Positions 50,806-59,364 of a DNA stretch of 64,000 bases are shown piece after piece. How positions within the stretch are numbered: position 1 is the stretch's first letter; each line of letters opens with the position of its first letter. The translations under genes and the position numbers were made by a program. This DNA comes from Farysia itapuensis. Lineage: Eukaryota > Basidiomycota > Ustilaginomycetes > Ustilaginales > Ustilaginaceae. Where the stretch lies: assembly GCA_023212645.1 (NCBI GenBank), contig JALBYC010000019.1, positions 62,001 to 126,000 on the forward strand, given 5' to 3'. Below the pieces are notes generated by a model. It was not told the origin of the DNA, made no database searches, and worked only from the letters and a program-made list of their open reading frames with translations.

Positions 50806-53397
50806 ATGCCGTCTTCGTCCCCCACAACCGACGGCTCAGAGCCTATCAACTTCCGAGCTGCTCTCGCCGCGTTCCAGAGTCAATCGCAGTCCACCTCAAC
50901 ACAGCCTGAGATCATCGCACCATCACCACGATCTCCACACGCGCCCAGTATCGCATACAGCAACTCGGTACACAGAACAATCAGTCCGTCCTCACAGCCT
51001 CATACTGCTGATCCCGTGGAGAGAAGATCCTTTGTTCCAGCATCATTCGGTTCAAAGAAAAACAACGAGTTCAACAATCCCTTCTCCTCCTCCAGCTCTC
51101 TCGCGTCTCCGCAAACAAACTTCACAGGCAGAACTCTGAGCCCCTCGCATGCGGTAGATACCCTCAGAACGAGTCCCACCCTTCGCAAAACGGAAAGTGG
51201 CACCAGTCTGCACGAAACGACAAATAGTAGCCTTCCCGAACATGACCCAGACGTATCGAGGCACCGCAGCAGATCATTGGCTGAACGTGGCACCTTCACA
51301 CCAAGTCAGGACCAAGCTTCTCACACACAAGGTAGCGTCAAACAGGTAGTCTCGTCATTTGACGCCTCGCTCTCTGATAGAAGCACAAGTCCATTGCCTA
51401 TGCACTCGAGTTTGAGCCAGAACGTCGCCAAAAGAAGTGACTTAATCTCAAGACCTCGGGGCAGACTTGACTCAAATGGGCCGCGGTCCTCTACCCCAAC
51501 AAGTCACCCTTCCTCTCCTGAGCGTCGCGATAGTACCGCATCGAGCGCGTCATACGCCTCATGCGAGCCGCAACCCACTCTCCAGCCCCCACACCTATCT
51601 TCGCGCAAAGGCAGCGGCTCATCGACTTCTTCCATGCCCCGCTTGCCACCCAGACCGTCCACATTGGCTCCCAGCCCTTCAATTTCCGAGTTTGGCCAGC
51701 TAACACCAACGCAAAAGAGTGATGGTCTGAGACGAAACGCTTTTACCACTTCCGGAGGAGTGACGGCTGCCGCAGCGGACAGCACCTTGTCTCCACCAGC
51801 CCTCCCACCGCGCAGCGTCACTCTGGGACAGAGTGCCTCAGATCTATCGCACAGAAGATTGGGCGAAGAGTCTCCGGCACCTTCGTATACAGTCAGGCAG
51901 AAAAGTCCCCTCAAAAGTGTTCGTGGGGGCGACAGCACCCCGAACACATCTATGTCGCCCAAAATCAAACCAACACCCCCGCCAAGACCATCAAGTTTGT
52001 CTAGTCGAGGCTGGCAGGGCAATGATGGAGCATTTCGTTTCGGCAGTGGAGCTGATCAGGCTTCGGTCTCTTCTGTTACTGCGTCCGCTCAGCCTATGCT
52101 TCCTCAACGGCCTGCACAGCGGTCCAGCATCACCAGCGCGTCACTCAATGGTAGTCAACCGGACGATCTCGTCTCACGCAGCGGCAGTCACAACACCAAG
52201 AGACTGAGCAGCACCTTTACCAGCATCAGTCTTGGCGAAGATGCATCACACGAATTACGCAGGACACTGGACCAGAGTCCCCGTCGGGGCAATTCTCCCG
52301 TGCCCAATTCCCCCGCTGCTTTCCATCAACCCCCGCCAGCACGAGGACGCCTTGGCCACAACGCCGCTCGTCCAGGCTCGATCGGTGGAAGCTCTACGAC
52401 TCCTTCTGGAATCTCTTCGCTCCTAGAGTCTGCCGCTTCTGCTCTGCCCATCCCTCTGTTCAAGTCAGCGTCCAATTCGAGCATGACCTCGAGAGCGTTG
52501 GCAGACGGCGCTCCTTCCAAACAGGGCGTCGTTGGTGCACGCGGTCTAGGTCTACCCTCGGACTTGGAACATACATCTTATCGCCCAGGTCAGCACTTGA
52601 CCAAACAGAGGTCACCCACACCTACCATGGATGCCAGTGGCGAGGCACATCTACTTGCACGTCCCGTGTTGCTAGCCGACGCTCGACCTACCAAGCCTGC
52701 CAAATTGGCCGAACCTGCTGACCAAGCAACGCGTGGCCGGTACGAAGGACTGTTCGCTTCTCTCCTCGCCGTCCAAGCGCGCGCCAAGGCGAAGCGAGCA
52801 GGTATTGTCACACAGTCAGCCAGCAATGCCTCCACCCTTCGTGGCTTGCCCAACGGCAAATCTGACGCAATTGACACTGATACCAGCAGCGACAGCGTTC
52901 GGAGTCTCCAATCTCTACGCGGCTGGTTCGAACCCGGGAACAACGGTGTAGAGAAAATCATTTCGCACGACGGGGAACTGTACGGCAAACCACCTGCACA
53001 CTATCTGTCGGCTAAGCGAGTATGTCAGGTCTGGAAACGGTCTCGACTACGCAACGACTTTCTGGCAGAGCTCTGGGAGGAGACGCTAAACTTCCAAGAG
53101 TCCCAAGACTTGGGCCGAAGTGTCTATGGACTGTATCAAGAGCCATTTGTGAGGTCAATGGCCGCTTTGGACGTCGAGTTGTCGCGTCGAAAGGCACGAG
53201 CACAAGCTAGACGGGCGAAGAAGGCGGCACGCACTTCGATCCGCGACGGTGCCGATATGACTAGAATCAAGAGTAACGGCAGTGGTCACCAGACCAGCGC
53301 CCGGCGTCCGAGCACTGTCAGCGCAGAGTCTGACGCTGCTAGTTTGGGCGCGACGGTCAATCGACGCCTTCCGCCCCCACCGCCAACGTCCAGCTAG
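50806..53397 (+). CDS. Ser/Pro-rich protein with a C-terminal EH-like domain (Irs4/Tax4-like)
   Basis: The 863-residue intronless product starts at the first ATG. About 600 residues are disordered with many SP and PPxP motifs (for example PPLPPRS-type and PTPPPRPSS), suited to SH3 binding. The only folded part is near the C-terminus (about 640-790): RGRYEGLFASLLAVQARAK, GELYGKPPAHYLSAKRVCQVW and KRSRLRNDFLAELWEETL. This follows the EH-domain layout (VFxxSxLxxxxLaxIW) but lacks the usual acidic EF-hand loop. Yeast Irs4/Tax4 have a comparable N-disordered, C-terminal EH plan and act in phosphoinositide control and autophagy. That assignment is tentative. Confidence 0.6.
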   Translation: MPSSSPTTDGSEPINFRAALAAFQSQSQSTSTQPEIIAPSPRSPHAPSIAYSNSVHRTISPSSQPHTADPVERRSFVPASFGSKKNNEFNNPFSSSSSLASPQTNFTGRTLSPSHAVDTLRTSPTLRKTESGTSLHETTNSSLPEHDPDVSRHRSRSLAERGTFTPSQDQASHTQGSVKQVVSSFDASLSDRSTSPLPMHSSLSQNVAKRSDLISRPRGRLDSNGPRSSTPTSHPSSPERRDSTASSASYASCEPQPTLQPPHLSSRKGSGSSTSSMPRLPPRPSTLAPSPSISEFGQLTPTQKSDGLRRNAFTTSGGVTAAAADSTLSPPALPPRSVTLGQSASDLSHRRLGEESPAPSYTVRQKSPLKSVRGGDSTPNTSMSPKIKPTPPPRPSSLSSRGWQGNDGAFRFGSGADQASVSSVTASAQPMLPQRPAQRSSITSASLNGSQPDDLVSRSGSHNTKRLSSTFTSISLGEDASHELRRTLDQSPRRGNSPVPNSPAAFHQPPPARGRLGHNAARPGSIGGSSTTPSGISSLLESAASALPIPLFKSASNSSMTSRALADGAPSKQGVVGARGLGLPSDLEHTSYRPGQHLTKQRSPTPTMDASGEAHLLARPVLLADARPTKPAKLAEPADQATRGRYEGLFASLLAVQARAKAKRAGIVTQSASNASTLRGLPNGKSDAIDTDTSSDSVRSLQSLRGWFEPGNNGVEKIISHDGELYGKPPAHYLSAKRVCQVWKRSRLRNDFLAELWEETLNFQESQDLGRSVYGLYQEPFVRSMAALDVELSRRKARAQARRAKKAARTSIRDGADMTRIKSNGSGHQTSARRPSTVSAESDAASLGATVNRRLPPPPPTSS

Positions 53398-53447
53398 TCT
53401 TCATGTATCGCACACTGGTACCTTGCATGTAGTGAATAATTGCATTT

Positions 53448-53950
53448 TCACTCAGATACTGGGGCTATTGAGCCATGAATTAGGCCTGTGTCGGGGACAA
53501 ACCGCTGTCGTCAGAAAAGCTTGGACTCAGTCAGAGACGCGTACGGTCACCTTACCTTGTATAGAAGTTTCAAGCGCATCAATCCGGGAGCTCATCTCGT
53601 TCACTGTCAGGATGTTTTAATGAGTCAGTGCACGGAATCGGTTTGGTGGACAAGCTAGCGTACGTACTGCGCGCAGAGACTTGGGCGTTCATATCATCGA
53701 AGCGTGTCTCCAGATGGGAGAGGGCGGTGTCGACCCAATCGACGAGCTGCTGTGGGGACGAGATATCGGTTGCGGCGAGGGTAGTTGCTGCGCCGACTGA
53801 CGCGCTTGTTACTGGCGGTACAGCTGAGGCGGACTCTGCCGATGTGTGGGTGGGCGCGGTGGATGGCTGGGACTGAGCTGACGATGTTGCTGTCATTGGC
53901 GCTGATGACAGTGTCGTTGTCGCTGGGGGAAGCGTGCGAATGGCAGACAT
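53448..53950 (-). CDS. Heat shock factor binding protein 1-like (HSBP1-like) small coiled-coil protein
   Basis: I model three exons: 53950-53668, 53603-53556 and 53485-53448 (introns 64 and 70 nt), giving 122 residues. The first 65 residues are Ser/Thr/Ala-rich. Then comes the HSBP1-like heptad helix: QLVDWVDTALSHLETRFDDM, joined across the first intron to MNEMSSRIDALETSIQ. The MSSRIDxLE core is the family signature. The last exon adds a short end (GLIHGSIAPVSE). A second acceptor 15 nt further upstream would give a different tail; the chosen one keeps a hydrophobic pattern. HSBP1 forms trimeric coiled coils that regulate heat shock factor and WASH assembly. It is divergent from RAM2 over 177 bp. 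Confidence 0.72.
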
Positions 53951-54127
53951 GTTGTGTGGTCGACGGAATGGTGGAGAGAACAACACTTTTTTTCTGGGTT
54001 TTGGCACAAATTACGCGCAGATTTCCGATTCCCCCTTTGTCAGGTAGCGCTGTCTACACCTCCCCTTTGTCTGCATCGAAAGTTGGCTCCTGCTTTGTTT
54101 CCTTGCCCGGCTTGGGCTCACACCATC

Positions 54128-55294
54128 ATGGCGGCCGCATCCACAGTACTAGCGCAGATGTGCGAAGCTTACTTGCCCTTCGACGCTGCTTCGAGCGCAT
54201 GGAGTGACGTCCAGCCTACGTATCAAGCCGAGTCCACGTCGCCCATGTGTCCCATCATGTACGCTCCCGAGTACTCTTCCGCCATGGACATCTATCGCAC
54301 CCTCGTCTCGAGCAACCAGTCCAGCTCGGTTGACTCCCTGGAACTGTCTCCGCGCGCTCTTGCTCTCACGCAGCACTTGGTCCAGCTCAATCCATCGCAC
54401 TACTCCATCTGGCAGTACCGCGCCAACATTCTACTCCATGCACCCGCCTTTGACCACAATCGAACCGAGATCCTCACCGCAGAACTCGCGTTCCTAGAGG
54501 CACTCGCACATGCCAACATGAAAAGCTACCAGGTATGGCAGCACAGACGGATCATTGTTTCTGTCCTCGGCGATCCGAGCCGCGAACTCGCCTTTATCGC
54601 CGAAAATCTGGACAAAGACAGCAAAAACTACCACACTTGGAGCTACCGCCAGTGGATTCTCTCGCACTTTGGCGGGATCGGCTCGCAAAAGGCGGTAGAC
54701 GCTCAAGCGGCCGGAAAGGGCGCAGGGCAATTCCCGCATCTGTGGGACGGCGAGATCGAGTATACTGACAAGTTGCTGCTACAAGACGTGCGCAACAATT
54801 CAGCCTGGAATCACCGCTGGTTCTGCAACTTTGCACGCCACACACAGTCGTCAGAGCAGGGCGACAATGCGGATCTGCGGCGGAAAATCAAGTTCGAGCT
54901 GGCGTACACCAAGCAACAGCTCGCGATTGCGCCCAACAATTCGTCAGCGTGGAACTACCTACGCGGTCTTCACACCGCTTTTCCCTCTGCTCAAAGTGTA
55001 TCGTTTGCAGAGACACTGCCGTTTGTGCAGACACTCATCTCGAGCAATTCCGAAGCGCTCAAGAACCCAGCTGTAGATCAGATGGGACGGTCGCCTCCCC
55101 AGGCACTCGAGTGGTGGCTCGACGCCATTCAGCAGCGGGCTTCCACCCTCGACGCTCAAGAGGCACTTCAAACCGCCGAGATCCTCGTCCAGCGCCTGCT
55201 GGTAGCCGATCACGTTCGCAAACGCTTCTGGTCCTACCGCCTCAAACAGGTCAAAGCAGCCATCTCTGCATCAACAGCCGCCGACTCACGGTAG
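54128..55294 (+). CDS. RAM2: Protein farnesyltransferase/geranylgeranyltransferase type I alpha subunit
   Basis: The alpha subunit shared by FTase and GGTase-I, which prenylates CaaX proteins such as Ras, Rho and fungal mating pheromones. From the ATG the product is 388 residues. Five PPTA repeats with the conserved W and R are seen: SHYSIWQYRANIL, SYQVWQHRRIIV, NYHTWSYRQWIL, NSAWNHRWFCN and SSAWNYLRGLH. Length fits Ram2/FNTA. The frame continues upstream without an ATG and is not counted. Intronless. The stop is 39 bp from the convergent small membrane protein stop. Confidence 0.95.
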   Translation: MAAASTVLAQMCEAYLPFDAASSAWSDVQPTYQAESTSPMCPIMYAPEYSSAMDIYRTLVSSNQSSSVDSLELSPRALALTQHLVQLNPSHYSIWQYRANILLHAPAFDHNRTEILTAELAFLEALAHANMKSYQVWQHRRIIVSVLGDPSRELAFIAENLDKDSKNYHTWSYRQWILSHFGGIGSQKAVDAQAAGKGAGQFPHLWDGEIEYTDKLLLQDVRNNSAWNHRWFCNFARHTQSSEQGDNADLRRKIKFELAYTKQQLAIAPNNSSAWNYLRGLHTAFPSAQSVSFAETLPFVQTLISSNSEALKNPAVDQMGRSPPQALEWWLDAIQQRASTLDAQEALQTAEILVQRLLVADHVRKRFWSYRLKQVKAAISASTAADSR

Positions 55295-55333
55295 ACAATT
55301 TTATTGTAATACAGTGTTTTTGCTAAAAACCCA

Positions 55334-55774
55334 CTATACTAGTCGGGATGATTCGTCGGTGGTGAGAGGTTCGGGACCGAAGACGTACTCTCGAATAGGG
55401 GTGAAGCAGTTGCCGCGACGCTTGCCCGTTGCCGAATCAATGCCAGAGTGGGCGTCGAATTGGGCAAACAGAACCATGTACGTCGCACTACCTGCTGCCA
55501 GAACGGCTGCAAACAGGTTGATCAGATTTTGACTCCTGTTCGGCAGCACGTTTTCGTTCTTGGTGACGCGACGGAAGAAGGTTTGGCGTTCGCGTTGTGT
55601 GATGGGTGCCACGACAGCGTCGTTTCTGCGGGCTGTCTGCATGACTGGGGCGTGAGCGGGCGGAGGGGTGTAGAACGCCTCGAGGATCTCCATGTCCCTT
55701 CGTCTCTGCTCCTCTTCCCACTTGGCCTCCTCCTGTGGGGACGAGGGGAAGCCTTGAGGAGTCGTCGGATACAT
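55334..55774 (-). CDS. Small single-pass membrane protein, unknown
   Basis: The 146-residue product starts at the first in-frame ATG (MYPTTPQGFPSS). It has a charged coiled stretch at about 13-35, a basic segment ending near residue 87, then one membrane helix at about 88-108 (LINLFAAVLAAGSATYMVLF), and a short tail. Basic residues before the helix and acidic ones after suggest N-in orientation. The frame is open above the ATG and contains an acceptor-like AG, so a 5' exon is possible. I do not recognise the family. About 240 bp separate the start from the bL9m-BolA stop. Confidence 0.55.
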   Translation of the reverse strand: MYPTTPQGFPSSPQEEAKWEEEQRRRDMEILEAFYTPPPAHAPVMQTARRNDAVVAPITQRERQTFFRRVTKNENVLPNRSQNLINLFAAVLAAGSATYMVLFAQFDAHSGIDSATGKRRGNCFTPIREYVFGPEPLTTDESSRLV

Positions 55775-56017
55775 TGTACTCTGCGGAGCAGTCCACAAAG
55801 ACCCTCCCCTCTCTTCAATCTCCTCGGCCGATCCACCGGTACTCCTCTTGGACACACTCGCGCACGCGCTACCGTCCAATTCCTGCCAGTAAAGAAAGCC
55901 AGAAAATTCCTTGTCAGACTCTGGACACGTACGCTTGCGGATGAACAGACTGAAATTCACGGACAAACAGAGTCTGTGTCGCTCTAAATTTTTTACAGAT
56001 TGTACTCGAGAAGAGGA

Positions 56018-57175
56018 TTAGTGACTCACTGATGATGGAGCCGCTTTGTCGACTTCGGCAAACGTCTTGGCGCGAAGACTGAGTGCGTGCAGCCCGCGCT
56101 CGAACTCTTGCGAAAGAAGCGCGTTGACAGCGCGATGTCGCTTGATCTGTGTCATACCGGCAAACTTGTCCGAGATGACCTCGACATAGAAATGGGTCTC
56201 GCCATTTCCACCGCCTTGGGCGGCCATGGCGGCGTGGTGTGCGTGTTTGCTCGAGTCGTTGCGAATATTGATCTCTGCCGGACCAAACTCGGTCTCCAGC
56301 TTTTGGCGCATAGAAGACTCCATTCTCGGCGGGAATCCGGCTTGCGTTGCGTAGGCTCGACTGTGGGAGGGCGAGACTTTCAGCCTTGTAGGACTTTGCC
56401 CGGCAGAAACAGGTGAGTTGTTAGAAGCGCGCTTCGGTTGAACAGTGATAGGGATGCGCACACTGGTGTTGGATGCGTTGAGCAGGATTTCTAGCTCGTA
56501 TTGCCCTGTCGTCTGGATACGCTTGTGTTTGTTGAGCGTGCCACCTGTAATGCCTTTGCCGTTTTTCAGGGTGAATGTGCAGGCAGTGAAAATCTGTTCC
56601 TTGGTAAGAGGGTTGAGCGAGACAGACTGATTTGCGTCCGTCTCAGAATGGTATTCTGTCTCTAGAGAAAAGATGTTGGCCTCTTGGAGAAATTTGACAA
56701 TGTCCTCGGTGGAGATCGAGCCTTGAATGGTCAGCGGAATATCACGCAGTTCGCCTGGTTTACCCTCGTACGTGGTGGTGGTGAAGCGCGAAAGGGTGAT
56801 GGGAGGAATCTGCTTCACCTTGTTCTGTAGGCTCAAAAGCTGTACGGGGCCAAGTTGGCGGGCGAGCGTCTCACGCTCTCCGATCTTTCTGATGGAGTCT
56901 TCTACGGCTGCTTGCTGAGCCTCTAGCTCTAAGGCTTCTGCTTTGGATTTAGCTTCTTCGGCAAGTCTTTTTCCGCGCTGACTTGGAGTCTCGATGGGTA
57001 GATATTTGGCGAAGCTTCTCGGAAAGAGGAAATTTCGCATATACCCAGGACGGACTAGCACTACGTCTCCCCTTGCGCCAAGACGCGGAATTGTATCTTG
57101 CAGCTGAACACGGACAAACTGATTCGATGATGCGCGGACTGTTTGTGCAAAGGCGACGATGTTGGTAGGTCTCAT
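56018..57175 (-). CDS. Mitochondrial ribosomal protein bL9m fused in frame to a BolA domain
   Basis: One uninterrupted ORF of 385 residues. Residues about 20-60 are the bL9 N-terminal domain (VRVQLQDTIPRLGARGDVVLVRPGYMRNFLFP). A linker helix and the bL9 C-terminal domain reach about 247 (STEDIVKFLQEANIF, GTLNKHKRIQTTGQYELEI). Residues 286-375 are a complete BolA/IbaG domain: MRQKLETEFGPAEINIRNDS, SKHAHHAAM, HFYVEVISDKFAGMTQIKRHRAVNALLSQE and LHALSLRAKT. BolA proteins assist glutaredoxins in Fe-S cluster delivery. The linker 248-284 is basic, acid-free, and contains SRAYAT. A donor-like GTGAGT overlaps the stop region, so the very C-terminus could differ. Confidence 0.88.
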   Translation of the reverse strand: MRPTNIVAFAQTVRASSNQFVRVQLQDTIPRLGARGDVVLVRPGYMRNFLFPRSFAKYLPIETPSQRGKRLAEEAKSKAEALELEAQQAAVEDSIRKIGERETLARQLGPVQLLSLQNKVKQIPPITLSRFTTTTYEGKPGELRDIPLTIQGSISTEDIVKFLQEANIFSLETEYHSETDANQSVSLNPLTKEQIFTACTFTLKNGKGITGGTLNKHKRIQTTGQYELEILLNASNTSVRIPITVQPKRASNNSPVSAGQSPTRLKVSPSHSRAYATQAGFPPRMESSMRQKLETEFGPAEINIRNDSSKHAHHAAMAAQGGGNGETHFYVEVISDKFAGMTQIKRHRAVNALLSQEFERGLHALSLRAKTFAEVDKAAPSSVSH

Positions 57176-57618
57176 CTCGGAGCCTCTACTCTGCTGCAGC
57201 CTCCTGTGCTTCGGCTGGTGGTAGTCTCACAAGGTGGACAACCGCAGATCTTCTCTTTTTCCGCTTTCGACCTCAATCTCACGTCTCTCTCGTGCGAAAA
57301 CAGCCGTGACCCACGTGATCGGCACTAACCTCTTGCACACTCTTTCTCATACAGGATCAAAGCTTCTCAAGCTGTCTTCAAGACGCTTCTTAAACCTATC
57401 GTCTGGCCTGGGCCTTAGGAGTTGCTGCTTTGCATTGAAGTGTTCAGCGTTATGCGAGCCTGAGGGTTGCTGACTTGATCCGGCCAGTTCCGAGATCTGA
57501 CAGCCACGCTACTTCGGGCCGGCCAATTTTTTGGGTGGAGATTGTACAAATCTTCCAGGCCACTGATGAGCTGTGGCATCAATCCTTTACAACCACCTTT
57601 ATCAGACAGTTGCAACTT
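57176..57618. promoter_or_regulatory. Divergent promoter between bL9m-BolA and COQ1
   Basis: A 443-bp gap serving two mitochondrial-protein genes. CACGTGAT occurs at 57312-57319. The right part is an ATG-less upstream extension of the COQ1 frame. No separate gene seen. Confidence 0.45.
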
Positions 57619-59289
57619 ATGCCGCCCAAGCTGTCACGCACGGCTGTGGCCAGTCTCTGTCTGCCAAGGCCGGCAGCTCAACGTGCGCTGCTCCGAACAA
57701 GGACTCAGTCGACGTGGGCATCAGCCATCGACCAAGCCAAGACGCTGGTGCAGGACCAGCTTCGGCATCTTCCAACATCACGGTCCAGCGCCACACCTTC
57801 TTCCGAAGGCTGGACAGCGTCTTCGCCAACTCCAAGCTCATCAGATTCTGCATCGTTCTTCGGCGCTAAGTCGACCGCAAACAGTGTCACTTCAACACCA
57901 GATCAACGTGCTTCGCCCATCATTCGGGATCCCCTCTCCCTTGTGTCTTCAGAGCTGTCATCTTTGCGGTCCAACGTTTCATCTCTGCTAGGCTCCGGAC
58001 ATCCGAGTCTGGATACAATTGCCAAATACTACTTTCAGGCGGAAGGAAAGCACGTCCGACCCCTAATTGTCTTGTTGATGAGCAAAGCTACCAACCACCT
58101 ATCTCCGCTATACAAGGACCTTCTCCTCCGCTCACAAAACGTATCTGCCACCAACGAGCACGGCAAGTTAATAGAACGGGATATGGGCATCAATGAGCCA
58201 TTATCTCCAGGCAATGTACTCAACGATTTCAACCCGCATATGGAAAGTATCGAAGGTTCACTCTCGTCGCCCACAGCACAAGCACCGAATCTCGCATCGG
58301 ATGCTCACGGAGCTATCCTGCCGACGCAACGCAGATTGGCTGAGATCACGGAGATGATCCACGTTGCTTCGCTCTTGCACGACGATGTGATTGATGATTC
58401 AGAGCTCAGGAGAGGAGCTCCCTCGGCGCCCTCTGCCTTTGGCAACAAGCTCAGCATTCTTGGAGGTGACTTCCTTCTGGGCCGAGCGTCTGTTGCACTG
58501 GCTCGTCTGCGCGATAACGAAGTCGTCGAATTGCTTGCCACCGTCATTGCCAATCTGGTGGAAGGCGAGGTGATGCAACTCAAATCCGGCGGCGAGAGTG
58601 AGCCTTCAGCCAAGAGTGACCACACGCTCTTCTGGGAGTCGGAAGGCTTATCAGCCTACAACATCGGTCTCTCAGAGTCTGAAGCTGCACAGCTGATCTC
58701 CAATATCTCAAGTGGTACACCATACGACAGTCCAACACCAGCTCACTTTTCATTGTATCTGCAAAAAACGTACCTCAAGACCGCCGCGCTTATCGCGAAG
58801 TCCACGCGCGCCTCCGTCATTCTTGGAGGCTGTGGTGCCGATGCTGTAGCCAGGGCGAACTTGCCCGCGAACGTGGCAGACGAGATGCGAGTCATCCGCG
58901 ATGCTGCTTATGGCTACGGACGCAATCTCGGCATCGCCTTCCAGCTGGTGGACGATCTGTTGGATTTCAAGTCGACTTCGGCGGCGTTTGGCAAGCCGTC
59001 AGGTGGTGCTGATCTGCGGCTGGGGCTGGCTACTGCCCCCGTCCTGTACGCCTGGCAGGAATTGCCCGGTGAAGGCATCAAGGAACTCGTCGGCCGTCGT
59101 TTTGAAGGACCTGGTGATGTTGAGCGCATGTTGACGCTTGTCAATCGCTCTCAAGGTCTGGAACGGACTGCCAAACTGGCCAAGCAACATGCTCAGCGTG
59201 CCCGCTCCCATCTCGACGTCCTTCCCGATAGCGAAGCCAAAGAGGCCCTCATTCGGATCAACGAGCAAGTCATCAATAGAGTCAAATAA
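57619..59289 (+). CDS. COQ1: Mitochondrial polyprenyl diphosphate synthase for ubiquinone side chain
   Basis: Trans-prenyltransferase that extends farnesyl-PP with IPP to make the quinone tail. From the first ATG the product is 556 residues. The N-terminus is a presequence (PPKLSRTAVASLCLPRPAAQ, Arg-rich to about residue 35). The first aspartate motif is DDVIDD (255-260) in LLHDDVIDDSELRRG. The second is DDLLD (445-449) in AFQLVDDLLDF. GNKLSILGGDFLLGRAS and the YLQKTYLKTAALIAKS region are conserved. Two Ser-rich inserts (about 40-105 and 170-235) make it longer than yeast Coq1. Chain length cannot be predicted with confidence from the sequence. Confidence 0.94.
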   Translation: MPPKLSRTAVASLCLPRPAAQRALLRTRTQSTWASAIDQAKTLVQDQLRHLPTSRSSATPSSEGWTASSPTPSSSDSASFFGAKSTANSVTSTPDQRASPIIRDPLSLVSSELSSLRSNVSSLLGSGHPSLDTIAKYYFQAEGKHVRPLIVLLMSKATNHLSPLYKDLLLRSQNVSATNEHGKLIERDMGINEPLSPGNVLNDFNPHMESIEGSLSSPTAQAPNLASDAHGAILPTQRRLAEITEMIHVASLLHDDVIDDSELRRGAPSAPSAFGNKLSILGGDFLLGRASVALARLRDNEVVELLATVIANLVEGEVMQLKSGGESEPSAKSDHTLFWESEGLSAYNIGLSESEAAQLISNISSGTPYDSPTPAHFSLYLQKTYLKTAALIAKSTRASVILGGCGADAVARANLPANVADEMRVIRDAAYGYGRNLGIAFQLVDDLLDFKSTSAAFGKPSGGADLRLGLATAPVLYAWQELPGEGIKELVGRRFEGPGDVERMLTLVNRSQGLERTAKLAKQHAQRARSHLDVLPDSEAKEALIRINEQVINRVK

Positions 59290-59364
59290 TTCAGCTCAAT
59301 GTACACTAATCCCAGCTCACAATCAACACTTCCACCCATGCTTGCCTGAGTTCATTTTGTTGCA

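Noticed and set aside
53486..53510. Upstream acceptor GACGACAG for the last exon of the HSBP1-like gene
   Set aside because: It is in phase but gives a Pro/Arg-rich tail unlike the family; the CACAG acceptor gives a short tail continuing the helix pattern. This remains a weak preference.
53954..54127. 58-codon extension of RAM2 upstream of its ATG
   Set aside because: Begins at a non-ATG codon, overlaps the divergent promoter with the HSBP1-like gene, and the family starts near the chosen ATG.
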